A stretch of 64,000 bases of DNA from Puia sp963703355 (GCA_963703355.1 OY969813.1:1798001-1862000); one strand, 5' to 3'. Counted from the first letter of the stretch, positions 9,064 through 16,491 are shown. The notes: generated from the letters alone by a model not told the origin. A program made the numbers and translations.

Positions 9064-9645
9064 ATGAATTCGCTACGTACGAAAACCGACCATGAATTAA
9101 TCCATTCATTTCGCGACGGCGACTTACAGGCTCTAGAAGCTCTCGTAATCCGCCACAAGGACAAGCTGTACACTTCCATTCTCTTCCTCGTCAAAGACAA
9201 GTATCTGGCCGAGGACATTTTCCAGGATGTTCTGATCAAGATTATCGACACCATACGTGGTGGGCGGTACACAGAAGAAGGCAAATTCCTTCCCTGGGCA
9301 ATGCGCATTGCGCACAACCTCTGCGTGGACCATTTCCGCAAGGTAAAAAGGACCCCTGCCATCAAAACCAGTGATGACCGGGACATTTTTGAAGTCATCA
9401 ATTTTACCGAAGACGGTGCTGACGTTAAAATCATGAAAAGGCAGAGCCACGACCGTGTTCGCCGGATGCTGGACCTTCTTCCTGAGGATCAGCGCGAAGT
9501 GATCATCCTGAGGCACTATGCCGACCTGAGTTTCAAGGAGATCGCTTCTCTTACCAACTGCAGCATCAATACGGCGCTGGGCCGTATGCGCTATGGTTTG
9601 ATCAATCTCCGTAAGATGATGGTTGAAAAAAGGATCGCCCTCTAA
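9064..9645 (+). CDS. ECF-type RNA polymerase sigma factor
   Basis: 193 residues with sigma-70 region 2 (about 24-90; KDKYLAEDIFQDVLIKI and LPWAMRIAHNLCVDHFRK) and region 4 (about 128-182; LPEDQREVIILRHYADLSFKEIA followed by the helix-turn-helix SINTALGRMRYGLINLRK). No anti-sigma gene is adjacent, and a terminator follows directly, so it is monocistronic. This sets it apart from the second sigma gene at 11617, which is coupled to a FecR-like protein. The regulon cannot be read from the sequence. Confidence 0.93.
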   Translation: MNSLRTKTDHELIHSFRDGDLQALEALVIRHKDKLYTSILFLVKDKYLAEDIFQDVLIKIIDTIRGGRYTEEGKFLPWAMRIAHNLCVDHFRKVKRTPAIKTSDDRDIFEVINFTEDGADVKIMKRQSHDRVRRMLDLLPEDQREVIILRHYADLSFKEIASLTNCSINTALGRMRYGLINLRKMMVEKRIAL

Positions 9646-9661
9646 CAAATTTTACACTTTT

Positions 9662-9702
9662 AAAAGCAGAGCCGGTTCTCCAAGAGCCGGCTTTTTGCTT
9701 TT
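9662..9702 (+). terminator. Rho-independent terminator after the ECF sigma gene
   Basis: A stem GCCGG/CCGGC (9671-9675 and 9687-9691), extended by outer AAAAGC/GCTTTT pairing, is followed by T-rich sequence. It starts 17 nt after the stop codon. Confidence 0.75.
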
Positions 9703-9827
9703 GGGACAGCCTTTTAATTTAAAAACTAATAATTAAATCGATTTTCTAAATGACATATTCGCCAAATATTAACAAGTGTTGGACTGTCTCACAAAACAGA
9801 TTTTGAAATTCCTCTTAAGTCTAAGTT

Positions 9828-10679
9828 CTATCCATTTGAATTATCATATTCCTCCAACATATGCTGCGTTTTATCTATCAACATCAGGATCATCAGTCTT
9901 GCTTCCCTCTCCTGTTCTTCTGAGTGCTTCTCGGTTAAAGCGTCCCAGCCCAGGAAATGCCTTTCGCATTTTTTTAAACTCTCTTCATGGACTGCTCGTA
10001 ACTCGCTCCATTTTTTTGCCAACAATTTTTCTTCTACTGACTTTCCAATCGGCATTTTTTTCAGATAATCCATTACTGATTTAACGTCGGTATCCGCTGC
10101 CCGGTAGAACGAGCAGTAGTCAGGCAACATGCTGCTTAACTGATTTTTCAATAAGAGGGACTGCAATCCATTCGGCTGAAATTCGCGAGCAAACCGAAAG
10201 TGTTCTTGCAGGTCTTTCTCTTTTGATCGATTACAAAATAAGTGGTACTCCGATCTCAAAAATGTAATTCTGGCCTTATCAAAACCGAATTCCAGATATT
10301 GCCATTCATTTGTTTCGGTTCTCAGGTAAAACAGCAGGTCATTTTCGACAAACCACAACAGGTCCTTGTAATATTCAATCTCACATTCCTTGTCTTCATC
10401 TTCTTCCTTTAATTCGTTCTCATGATGTTTTAAAATAGCAGTTAAACTCTTATTATAGATTTTGAACTGACCGTCTGATAATATTTTCCAGAAAATCGAA
10501 CGTTCGTACTCCCACTCTTCCCAGTAAGACATGTCTCCGAAGGAATTCCAGCGTTCCTCCTCAAATTCATATATTTTTTTAGCCTGCCTGTTAGTAAGAT
10601 TCAGTTCAACCGGAAGTACCCTGAATAATTTACTGTAGGACCTATCTTCCAGCATTTGGGTGTAGTTTTTGTTTTCCAT
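9828..10679 (-). CDS. Uncharacterised acidic cytoplasmic protein
   Basis: 283 residues, rich in Glu, Lys and aromatic residues, with no signal peptide, membrane segment or motif that I recognise. Helices with many charged residues dominate (ELKEEDEDKECEIEYYKDLLWFVENDL). It lies 38 nt downstream of another unknown gene (10718-11188) on the same strand and is probably its operon partner. Base composition is more AT-rich than in uvrA. The start MENKNYTQML is supported by the A-rich sequence before it. No function is proposed. Confidence 0.6.
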   Translation of the reverse strand: MENKNYTQMLEDRSYSKLFRVLPVELNLTNRQAKKIYEFEEERWNSFGDMSYWEEWEYERSIFWKILSDGQFKIYNKSLTAILKHHENELKEEDEDKECEIEYYKDLLWFVENDLLFYLRTETNEWQYLEFGFDKARITFLRSEYHLFCNRSKEKDLQEHFRFAREFQPNGLQSLLLKNQLSSMLPDYCSFYRAADTDVKSVMDYLKKMPIGKSVEEKLLAKKWSELRAVHEESLKKCERHFLGWDALTEKHSEEQEREARLMILMLIDKTQHMLEEYDNSNG

Positions 10680-10717
10680 TGTAATAGATGTTTTAGGTTT
10701 ATAATTTGTGAGTGTTC

Positions 10718-11188
10718 TTATTCAAAATCGTTGAGCCTGTCGGTCAGACTCATTTTAAGCGAATCCAGGTATTTGGTTTGTCCTGTCTTGCGATAGCGGA
10801 TCTGCTGAAAGGTTCTGGACGTATTGCCGAGATTTACGTTGGCCATGTTTCCAAGGGCAGTCAGGATTTTATGAACAGGCGCTTCACCGTTGTTGAATGT
10901 TTTGTTGGCCTGCATGGCATATCCTAATTCCGTCAAACAAACCGTAGGTACTGTAAGCACCAATCCATTGTTGCAGGGCTTAAATAAATTCTGAACAAAT
11001 CTCTCGCGAAACTTCTCGAGCCTTTCAATCGTTCTGCCGATCAACGTGGGATAATCGGCGGCCACCCAAGTCTCCAGTGAAATATTTTGATTTAAGCATT
11101 TCAATTCGTGCATGATTTCGAAAATCGATTCAAATACGTCCGCCATTGGTTGATTGGAAATGAGGGTTTTTTCAGGGTTGGTAACCAT
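10718..11188 (-). CDS. Uncharacterised protein, weak RteC-like C-terminus
   Basis: 156 residues, predicted mostly helical and soluble. The C-terminal part (NTSRTFQQIRYRKTGQTKYLDSLKMSL) recalls the end of RteC-type regulators of Bacteroides conjugative transposons, but the protein is shorter than RteC and the similarity is judged by eye only. It is the first gene of a two-gene minus-strand unit with 9828-10679. If the RteC resemblance is real, it points to a mobile-element origin. Otherwise the function is unknown. Confidence 0.55.
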   Translation of the reverse strand: MVTNPEKTLISNQPMADVFESIFEIMHELKCLNQNISLETWVAADYPTLIGRTIERLEKFRERFVQNLFKPCNNGLVLTVPTVCLTELGYAMQANKTFNNGEAPVHKILTALGNMANVNLGNTSRTFQQIRYRKTGQTKYLDSLKMSLTDRLNDFE

Positions 11189-11316
11189 AATTTTTTGTTT
11201 TTTTAAGGTGAAAAAAAATGTTTTTTTCTCTTGTTTTTAAAAAGAATAAAAACTAAACTTAGATTTTCCATTTGATAATTTTATCAGTTTTGTCAACTAT
11301 TTATTTATCAACAATT

Positions 11317-11460
11317 CAGGGAAAAGCAGGCTGGATAAGGCATACAGATTATTTTTTAAAATCCAGGGAAAATGGATTCGCTCGGGGAATACAGCTTTTA
11401 TTTTCTAATTAACAGGGAAATCCATGTGTCCCAAAGCATACAGGTTTTATTTTCAGAATA
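11317..11460. repeat. Three degenerate direct repeats of about 48 bp
   Basis: Units begin at 11317, 11364 and 11413. Each opens with CAGGGAAA, has a variable middle, and closes with a conserved ATACAG.TT.TTTT block. They occupy much of the 428-bp gap between the unknown gene at 11188 and the sigma gene at 11617. There is no open reading frame through them. Confidence 0.6.
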
Positions 11461-11509
11461 TGATTACTTTTTGATGTTAGAACTATTTTAGTTTGTACTT
11501 TTTCAAAAG

Positions 11510-11525
11510 TTTTATTGCAATAAAA
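11510..11525. promoter_or_regulatory. 16-bp perfect palindrome upstream of sigma/FecR pair
   Basis: TTTTATTGCAATAAAA is a perfect palindrome about 92 bp before the sigma start codon. It could bind a dimeric regulator; no other support was seen. Confidence 0.35.
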
Positions 11526-11616
11526 ACGGGGCCGATCTAAAGCCCCCATCCGTATACTTCTGAGAACCTGACGGACTCGTGATGGATTGCATTTTTTTAT
11601 CCCTTAATTAGTAGCC

Positions 11617-12195
11617 ATGCAACCCCTTTCAAAAGAACAAATCCTACGTGGGTTCAACAGAGGTGAAGACAGAGCACGCGGCTCTGTTCACGATCTCTAC
11701 CACGATTCGCTCCTCGTGATGGTCAGAAAAATTACACGGGACGCGTACAATGCAGAGGACCTGGTTAGTGAAGCTTTCATAGTGCTCCTCAAATTCGACC
11801 GCAGTTTTGATCAAATCACTGATTTACGAAACTTCCTGTTTAATACGGCCAGAAATCTTTGTAAAAAAGATTTCAGAAAACAGGAGAAGTCACAGAAAAA
11901 ACACGAAGAACTGCATGAAGTATTTCCTTACGAAGACGAGGACCTCGATAACGTCATTATTTATAGTGAAACGAGGTCACTTCTTTACAAAAGCATTGAA
12001 AAACTTCCCGAAAGTCTGAAAACGGTTTTTCGTCTCCGGTATTTCGAAGACATGTCTAATGAGGCCGTGGCCAAGCTTCTCAATATTGCCGCAAAAACCG
12101 TTTACAACCGCTATTATGAAGCCAGACAAAAGCTGAAATGGGATCTGGAACAGGCCAAACGTTTTACACTTTATCTATTAAACTTTTTTTTATGA
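11617..12195 (+). CDS. ECF RNA polymerase sigma factor, FecI-like
   Basis: 192 residues. Region 2 (YNAEDLVSEAFIVLLKF, FLFNTARNLCKKDFRK) and region 4 (LPESLKTVFRLRYFEDMSNEAVAKLLNIAAKTVYNR) are clear. The stop overlaps the start of the next gene by ATGA, so translation is coupled to a FecR-like anti-sigma factor, the standard Bacteroidota cell-surface signalling pair. Such pairs normally control an adjacent SusC/SusD transporter, which is missing here. The sigma factor is therefore an orphan or acts in trans. Confidence 0.9.
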   Translation: MQPLSKEQILRGFNRGEDRARGSVHDLYHDSLLVMVRKITRDAYNAEDLVSEAFIVLLKFDRSFDQITDLRNFLFNTARNLCKKDFRKQEKSQKKHEELHEVFPYEDEDLDNVIIYSETRSLLYKSIEKLPESLKTVFRLRYFEDMSNEAVAKLLNIAAKTVYNRYYEARQKLKWDLEQAKRFTLYLLNFFL

Positions 12196-13208
12196 CAAAC
12201 ACCGAACAGATCAGTAAACTTATATTCCGTTATATTCGCAAAGAACTAAGCAAAAAAGAAACCGCTGAACTCGAGGCCTGGCGCAAACTTTCTCCAAAAA
12301 ACGAAACGATGTTCCAGGAAGCGATTGATCCGGTAAAAATCCAGGAGGATCTGAAAGCTCTTGAAGACAGCAGACTGAGCCGCCTTGAGAAAAGCCAGTC
12401 CACTCAAACAGTAACAAAACCAAAATCCGCAGTTCGTAGAATCGGATTCCGGATACTAAAAATTGCAGCTACTATTCTAGTAATAGCTGTCGTGTACATA
12501 GGTGTTATCGTTTTTCGGTTCTTATCAGCTCATAATCATCCGGCCAGGGACACAGAAGATCAACTGGCTGCCGTGATGGATTTTTCTGATCTGCTTGACA
12601 ACACCGATTTCAATCGCGGCATTCTATCAGGTTTTGCCTCACTAAAAATTCAGGGAGAATCGGAAGGCTGGTTACTTGGGAATGTTCTGGACACAAGCAA
12701 TCTGGGTAAAAATGTTTATTTCAGGCTTTTCACATCCAAGGAGGATCGCCTGTTCCTGAATTATTCAGACAGCACCCAAATATGGCTTAATACAAATTCA
12801 ACCATTAAATATCCGGCATGGCAAAAAATCGACTCGATCCATATTTTTCTAACCGGCGAAGTGTACGTGCATATCCCAATGGGTAATAAACATGTTTATG
12901 AAATAAAAATTTCACCCCCTGCCGACAGCACAACACCTTCAGCGTTCCGCCAGGCCGTTGCTGATAAGACCAGTCGCAGTATGTATATGTTTTCCACCGG
13001 AGGCGATTTTTATTTGCACGCTTATTTCGGCGGAGCCGCAACCACTGCTACGTTGGTCAGAGGATCATTGTGCATAGATTCAGCTGCAGGAAAATATATT
13101 ACACCGGTGTTATTGCAGCCGGGGCAGCAAGCGGTTTTGGATTCGGGAAGCCTGAAGATTATCAAACCTGAAGTCGTGAAAGATTTATCGGCGTGGAAAA
13201 AAGATTAA
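12192..13208 (+). CDS. FecR-like anti-sigma factor
   Basis: 338 residues when started at the ATG at 12192, which overlaps the sigma stop codon (ATGA). The longer frame from 12138 lies inside the sigma gene and is rejected. Layout: cytoplasmic N-terminal helical domain (1-85) that would hold the sigma factor, one membrane helix (about 88-110, ILKIAATILVIAVVYIGVIV) and a periplasmic domain with a FecR core (DSTQIWLNTNSTIKYP, LTGEVYVHI). The C-terminal part is shorter and more divergent than usual, and the expected SusC partner does not follow. A strong terminator lies about 57 nt downstream. Confidence 0.8.
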   Translation: MTNTEQISKLIFRYIRKELSKKETAELEAWRKLSPKNETMFQEAIDPVKIQEDLKALEDSRLSRLEKSQSTQTVTKPKSAVRRIGFRILKIAATILVIAVVYIGVIVFRFLSAHNHPARDTEDQLAAVMDFSDLLDNTDFNRGILSGFASLKIQGESEGWLLGNVLDTSNLGKNVYFRLFTSKEDRLFLNYSDSTQIWLNTNSTIKYPAWQKIDSIHIFLTGEVYVHIPMGNKHVYEIKISPPADSTTPSAFRQAVADKTSRSMYMFSTGGDFYLHAYFGGAATTATLVRGSLCIDSAAGKYITPVLLQPGQQAVLDSGSLKIIKPEVVKDLSAWKKD

Positions 13209-13264
13209 GCAAGTGTGAGGGTGTGACGGGGTGAGAGTACGAAACTATAAGAAAAACCAAAATA

Positions 13265-13296
13265 AGAAAGCCCCGCCGAAGCGGGGACTTTCTTTT
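13265..13296 (+). terminator. Rho-independent terminator after FecR gene
   Basis: AGAAAGCCCCGC (13265-13276) pairs with GCGGGG-A-CTTTCT (13281-13293) around a CGAA tetraloop and is followed by TTT. It closes the sigma/FecR operon and also marks the boundary to the oppositely oriented phage-like cassette. Confidence 0.85.
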
Positions 13297-13314
13297 ACAC
13301 ACCTTTTTGAGATG

Positions 13315-13533
13315 TCATTTTGTGTCTGTCGGAACAGTGACCTGACTCACGGCACTGAGCATGGTTCCTGCAACAGCGAGGTAACCGGCAATCGTTGTGA
13401 CGATTGCGGGTAGTGCAACGGGTGTGGCTACGATCGCGGCACTTACCGCGGCGAGCACCAACCCGATGTTCCTCAGCTTTTGAAAAAACGCAGGCGTGGG
13501 TGACAGAAGTCTCTCAATTATGGACATCAACAT
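13315..13533 (-). CDS. Small membrane protein, holin-like
   Basis: 72 residues with two hydrophobic segments (NIGLVLAAVSAAIVATPVAL and IVTTIAGYLAVAGTMLSAV) and short polar ends. Its 5' end overlaps the last 20 nt of the DUF5675 gene, so the two are translated together. A small two-segment membrane protein next to a DUF5675 gene is what a phage lysis cassette would look like, but the holin role is inferred from context only. Confidence 0.55.
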   Translation of the reverse strand: MLMSIIERLLSPTPAFFQKLRNIGLVLAAVSAAIVATPVALPAIVTTIAGYLAVAGTMLSAVSQVTVPTDTK

Positions 13534-13927
13534 CCTTTTTAATAGTTAGAAAAACAGGGTTACTCCGGTCGAGTTCGGCGAATACCAGATCGGTCAGCTT
13601 TTTCAAAGCGACCCTGGAGCCGGTACCTTTTCCCATACCGGTTAAAAATGAAACCGGAGCGATACAGCCTTTAAGTTCATGCAGTGCATCATTTGCCGGA
13701 TGAATGAGAATACAATCGCGATCCTTCACATGCATCACCTGCAAATGCCGGAGAAATTTTGGGCTCCATCTTTTTTCCAGTTCATATCTTCCTTCGGGTA
13801 TGCACGAAACCTGTGCGTGGTTATTCTTCCAGGGGAGTTCGATAAAATAAAATCTCAAGCCACCCTGCGTAAGCATTCTACCATTGGTTCCCTCAGGATA
13901 ATATGTTCTTAAAAGCTCCAGTTCCAT
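13514..13927 (-). CDS. DUF5675 family protein
   Basis: 137 residues. The run MELELLRTYYPEGTNGRM, GRYELEKRWSPKF and DCILIHPANDALHELKGCIAP matches DUF5675, a small family often found in phages and phage-like loci of Bacteroidota. The conserved His and Cys of IHPAN...GCIAP recall L,D-transpeptidase or YkuD-like cysteine sites, but catalysis has not been shown as far as I know. It overlaps the holin-like gene downstream and lies 27 nt below the Ig-like protein gene. Confidence 0.75.
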   Translation of the reverse strand: MELELLRTYYPEGTNGRMLTQGGLRFYFIELPWKNNHAQVSCIPEGRYELEKRWSPKFLRHLQVMHVKDRDCILIHPANDALHELKGCIAPVSFLTGMGKGTGSRVALKKLTDLVFAELDRSNPVFLTIKKDVDVHN

Positions 13928-13954
13928 TTTGTTTTCATTGGTTTGGTTTACGGA

Positions 13955-14515
13955 TTAAAGGGTTACACTGAGTGTGCCGGTATTTCCTGGCAGGTCGGAC
14001 GCAACCGCAGTGATCTTCGATCCGGCAGTAACTCCATTGGCGACTGTTGCCGTGTACTTCCAGTTTCCGTTTTCATCGAGTACTGCATTACCGGTTTCAA
14101 TCAAAGCACCGGCGGCGCTATCGATGGTTACGACAACACCTGATACTTTGAAATTGTCCGTTGCCTCTATCTCCAGCGTATCGCCCACAGCACCGTGATA
14201 AGCGCTGCTGTCGATCTTGTTTACTACAGGGGGCGTAAAAGCATCTGCAGTGGCAACGTTATATGCACTTTGCAATCCTGTTGCGGCTGTTTTATACAAC
14301 GCTTTTGTTGCAGCATTCAACATTGCTTTCTTCCCATATGCTACCGCAGTTAGAAACCTGGATCTCACGGCGAGCATTGCTTCAGAAGGCGCAGCGGAAC
14401 TTGCCCTTCGCTTTTTCGAAACAATTGTAACGCCGGCTCTCTGACGGAATGTCAACGTTTTGTCGAGACTTCCGAAGAATCCTTTGGTTACAATATTGTC
14501 TACTGTCTGTGCCAT
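13955..14515 (-). CDS. Protein with phage-like N-terminus and Ig-like C-terminal domain
   Basis: 186 residues from the ATG at 14515 (MAQTVDNIVTKGFFGSL); the longer frame to 14659 adds an unlikely basic leader. Residues 1-80 (GSLDKTLTFRQRAGVTIVSKKRRA...LAVRSRFLTAVAYGKKAML) resemble the N-terminal part of DUF6266-type proteins, and residues 100-186 form a bacterial Ig-like domain (AVGDTLEIEATDNFKVSGVVVTID, WKYTATVA, SDLPGNTGTLSVTL). No signal peptide. With the DUF5675 and holin-like genes it forms a three-gene minus-strand unit. Its upstream region carries phased repeats and palindromes. It may be a structural or adhesion protein of a defective phage-like element. Confidence 0.6.
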   Translation of the reverse strand: MAQTVDNIVTKGFFGSLDKTLTFRQRAGVTIVSKKRRASSAAPSEAMLAVRSRFLTAVAYGKKAMLNAATKALYKTAATGLQSAYNVATADAFTPPVVNKIDSSAYHGAVGDTLEIEATDNFKVSGVVVTIDSAAGALIETGNAVLDENGNWKYTATVANGVTAGSKITAVASDLPGNTGTLSVTL

Positions 14516-14730
14516 ATTGTTTTTTAAATGTGATTTAATAGATCCTTTTTTTGATGCTGCGTTTCGCCTACGATATACCGTCGATAATGGCCTTATAACA
14601 GCACCTGAAAAACTGACCTTGTTTACTAATAATTGTTTTTTTACAGGGGGCCCTCGCATTCTTAACTAGTATCAGTTTGCGATATACCTGCAAGCCATAC
14701 AAACTGCAGCGCATTGTAAATTATTTTACG

Positions 14731-14815
14731 GCTGCGCTATGTTGCTTCATGTTGCCTTATGTTGCTTTATGTTGCGTTTGGTTGCTGGCCGCTGCGGTTT
14801 ATTGCTTCTTGTAGC
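14731..14815. repeat. 10-bp phased GYTGC repeats
   Basis: GTTGC occurs at 14741, 14751, 14761, 14771 and 14781, flanked in the same phase by GCTGC at 14731 and 14791, ATTGC at 14801 and GTAGC at 14811. The exact 10-bp period, about one turn of DNA, is not a multiple of three, so it is not a protein repeat. It lies 216-300 bp upstream of the minus-strand phage-like gene. Confidence 0.8.
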
Positions 14816-14864
14816 GCTCTCCTGCGTTTATCGGACTTCTTCCTGAAAATATTTTTTAAAAATC

Positions 14865-14903
14865 TTTCGGAGCCTCCGAAATGGAATTAAAAAACGATTC
14901 CAT
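14865..14903. promoter_or_regulatory. Two adjacent inverted repeats, operator-like
   Basis: TTTCGGAG-C-CTCCGAAA at 14865-14881 is a perfect 8-bp inverted repeat. It is followed directly by ATGGAAT (14881-14887) and ATTCCAT (14897-14903), a perfect 7-bp inverted repeat with a 9-bp spacer. The site lies between the divergent phage-like genes and could be the operator of the HTH protein at 15035. The 519-bp gap 14516-15034 holds no gene that I can support. Confidence 0.45.
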
Positions 14904-14995
14904 ATTTGCTTCCATAAAGCGAAACAAGCAGTAATATGAATTCAATTTTCTCCTATGAAACCCGCATCTTTTTACGGTATTGGTAAAAAGAAATG

Positions 14996-15022
14996 ACCCG
15001 GCACTTTCGGGTGCCGGGTTTT
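14996..15022 (+). terminator. Perfect 9-bp hairpin with T-tract
   Basis: ACCCGGCAC (14996-15004) and GTGCCGGGT (15011-15019) enclose a 6-nt loop, followed by TTTT. No gene ends just before it, so it may terminate a small RNA or act as an attenuator in the leader of the HTH gene that starts 13 nt later. Confidence 0.65.
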
Positions 15023-15034
15023 AAAAATTCAACA

Positions 15035-15268
15035 ATGAAAAATGAAAAAACGGAGGAAGTCTGGATCGACAAACAGGAAATTATGATGCGGATGCATATC
15101 AGCGACCGCACTTTACAGACTTGGAGAAGCAAGGGGCTGCTACCTTACACGTGCATTGGAAGAAAAATTTTTTATAAAGAATCTGATCTCAAAAACTTAC
15201 TGAATAGTCACATAAAACGGAAATCTAGTTCTGTATTGTCGAGGGCGCAGTATGGAAATACTTCCTGA
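15035..15268 (+). CDS. Excisionase/MerR-like helix-turn-helix protein
   Basis: 77 residues from the ATG at 15035 (MKNEKTEEVWIDKQEIM). The upstream ATG at 14993 lies inside a hairpin and is rejected. The core WIDKQEIMMRMHISDRTLQTWRSKGLLPYTCIGRKIFYKESDLKNLL is the winged-helix DNA-binding domain of the HTH_17 type, as in excisionases and small regulators of Bacteroidota mobile elements. It is followed after 61 nt by the DUF6266-like gene on the same strand and faces the phage-like genes across the repeat-rich region. Confidence 0.75.
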   Translation: MKNEKTEEVWIDKQEIMMRMHISDRTLQTWRSKGLLPYTCIGRKIFYKESDLKNLLNSHIKRKSSSVLSRAQYGNTS

Positions 15269-15329
15269 AGTCCGGAAGGTATTTACATCTAAAATCCATT
15301 TCCATACTAAACATTTTAAAATTATTATC

Positions 15330-15962
15330 ATGAAAGTTCAAGACAATCAACTTCCCTTTCTCGTCAGCGGAAAATTCGGCGATGTCATCGGACGTGTCGT
15401 AAACGGAAAACAATATTTTTCGAAAAAGCGTGGACTGAGAAGAAGTGAACCCAGCATTCGAGAGCTGGAAATCCGAAGAAATATGGCAATTGCAACCGGG
15501 TTTATAAAACCTATTCTTCCTTTAATTAGAAAATATGATAAGCCAAACGGCGAAAAAGGCTATCACAAAGCCATGTCGCAAATTTTGCGCAACGCGATGC
15601 AAGGCAGGCATCCAGATCAGCGAATCGACTATGGCAAAGTAGTTCTTGGAGAAGGAAATATACCCAATCCTGAAAAATATCATGTGGAGTCAGCTGCAAA
15701 GGGACTTCTGGAATTTAGCTGGTCATGGGAAAAGATGAAACGCGGTGTAGGAAAATCCGACAGTTTGTTCGTTTTAGTTTATAGCGAATCCACTCAACAA
15801 TTCAGATATGAATTAGACGGCCCGGAACGACGAGAGAAGTTTTTCCTAATGAATGTTGCTTGCTTCTCCAAACAAAGAATAGAAGTATGGTTCGGGTTCG
15901 CATCTCCTAATAGCCTATTAGTTTCTACTTCCATTTACGCAGGTTCTATAAATATTCTTTAA
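15330..15962 (+). CDS. DUF6266 family protein
   Basis: 210 residues from the ATG at 15330 (MKVQDNQLPFLVSGKFGDVIGRVVNGKQYFSKK). The longer frame from 15252 adds a leader that overlaps the HTH gene and is unlikely. The N-terminal SGKFGDVIGRVVNGKQYFSKKRG..RSEPSIRELEIRRNMAIATGFIKPI is the recognisable part of DUF6266, a family of unknown function common in Bacteroidota accessory regions. Length fits the family. It is closed by a very long perfect hairpin terminator. Its link to the phage-like genes is contextual. Confidence 0.75.
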   Translation: MKVQDNQLPFLVSGKFGDVIGRVVNGKQYFSKKRGLRRSEPSIRELEIRRNMAIATGFIKPILPLIRKYDKPNGEKGYHKAMSQILRNAMQGRHPDQRIDYGKVVLGEGNIPNPEKYHVESAAKGLLEFSWSWEKMKRGVGKSDSLFVLVYSESTQQFRYELDGPERREKFFLMNVACFSKQRIEVWFGFASPNSLLVSTSIYAGSINIL

Positions 15963-15986
15963 ATAACCCGTTTCGAATCCATATCC

Positions 15987-16029
15987 ATGTAATAAAAAGC
16001 CGCTTCTCGAAAGCGGCTTTTTATTACAT
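15987..16029. terminator. 19-bp perfect-stem terminator
   Basis: Positions 15987-16005 and 16011-16029 are perfectly complementary around a 5-nt CTCGA loop. The GC core GCCGCTT/AAGCGGC is flanked by an AAAAA/TTTTT arm, so it can terminate in both directions. It starts 24 nt after the DUF6266 stop and is unusually long for a simple terminator. Confidence 0.85.
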
Positions 16030-16036
16030 ATTTTTT

Positions 16037-16204
16037 TCAATCCCCATGTGAGGTCTTTTTATGGTTGAATTTTGTATAACTTACATGAGGCTTTTGCTTC
16101 AGGGAAAATAAAAGGTTATATGACATCGTTGGAACGTGGAGCATCTTGAAAAATTCTTTTTGCTCGTCGAACTCTTTTTTACTCTTTGGGCGCGTTTGTC
16201 TCAT
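16037..16204 (-). CDS. Possible 55-residue small protein
   Basis: An ATG-started frame of 55 residues (MRQTRPKSKKEFDEQKEFF...) ends in TGA at 16037. It is basic and polar, with no recognised domain and a weak ribosome-binding region. It sits between the direct repeats described nearby. It may be a short real gene or chance. Confidence 0.3.
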   Translation of the reverse strand: MRQTRPKSKKEFDEQKEFFKMLHVPTMSYNLLFSLKQKPHVSYTKFNHKKTSHGD

Positions 16205-16401
16205 TTATCTTTTTACCGGCTTTTGACAATAATTTTTCAATAGCGAAATGTCAATTTTTTCTTGATCTTTTTCCTAGAAACCCGGTCGCGTGTTGAGAAA
16301 ATATTTCCTTAGCCGCAATAATGATGATGGAATCCCTGAGCATTTGCACTCAAATCTGCAAAGAGAAGTGATATATCTTTTTGAGTTCGAATCCATCTTC
16401 C

Positions 16402-16491
16402 ATGTACAAGGTTATCGACCATTATTATAAATGGTACAATGAAAAAAGAAGGCACGGTTCGCATAAACGTCAGGCTCCTGAAACAGTATAG
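16402..16491 (+). pseudogene. Relic of an IS3/rve-type transposase C-terminus
   Basis: A 29-residue frame contains IDHYYKWYNEKRRHGSHKRQAPETV, which follows the closing pattern of rve-fold transposases (Y..WYN..R.H.....P). No longer frame joins it; stops lie just upstream. About 60 bp downstream, a TGTCC...GGACA stretch (16550-16574) could be part of an element end. The gap 15963-16785 otherwise holds no intact gene. Confidence 0.4.

Larger units (their letters stand above)
15972..16406. repeat. Pair of 20-21 bp direct repeats, 414 bp apart
   Basis: TTCGAATCCAT followed by A(T)CCATGTA at 15972-15991 and by CTTCCATGTA at 16386-16406 differ by one substitution and one indel. TTCGAATCC looks like a tRNA T-arm, so these could be attachment-site scars; the rest of a tRNA is absent. 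Confidence 0.5.

Noticed and set aside
11317..11460. 48-bp repeats as a CRISPR array
   Set aside because: Repeats are strongly degenerate, only three units exist and no cas genes are nearby.
14993..15268. Longer start for the HTH gene at 14993
   Set aside because: The ATG lies inside a perfect hairpin and the extra residues are not part of the HTH fold; 15035 is preferred.
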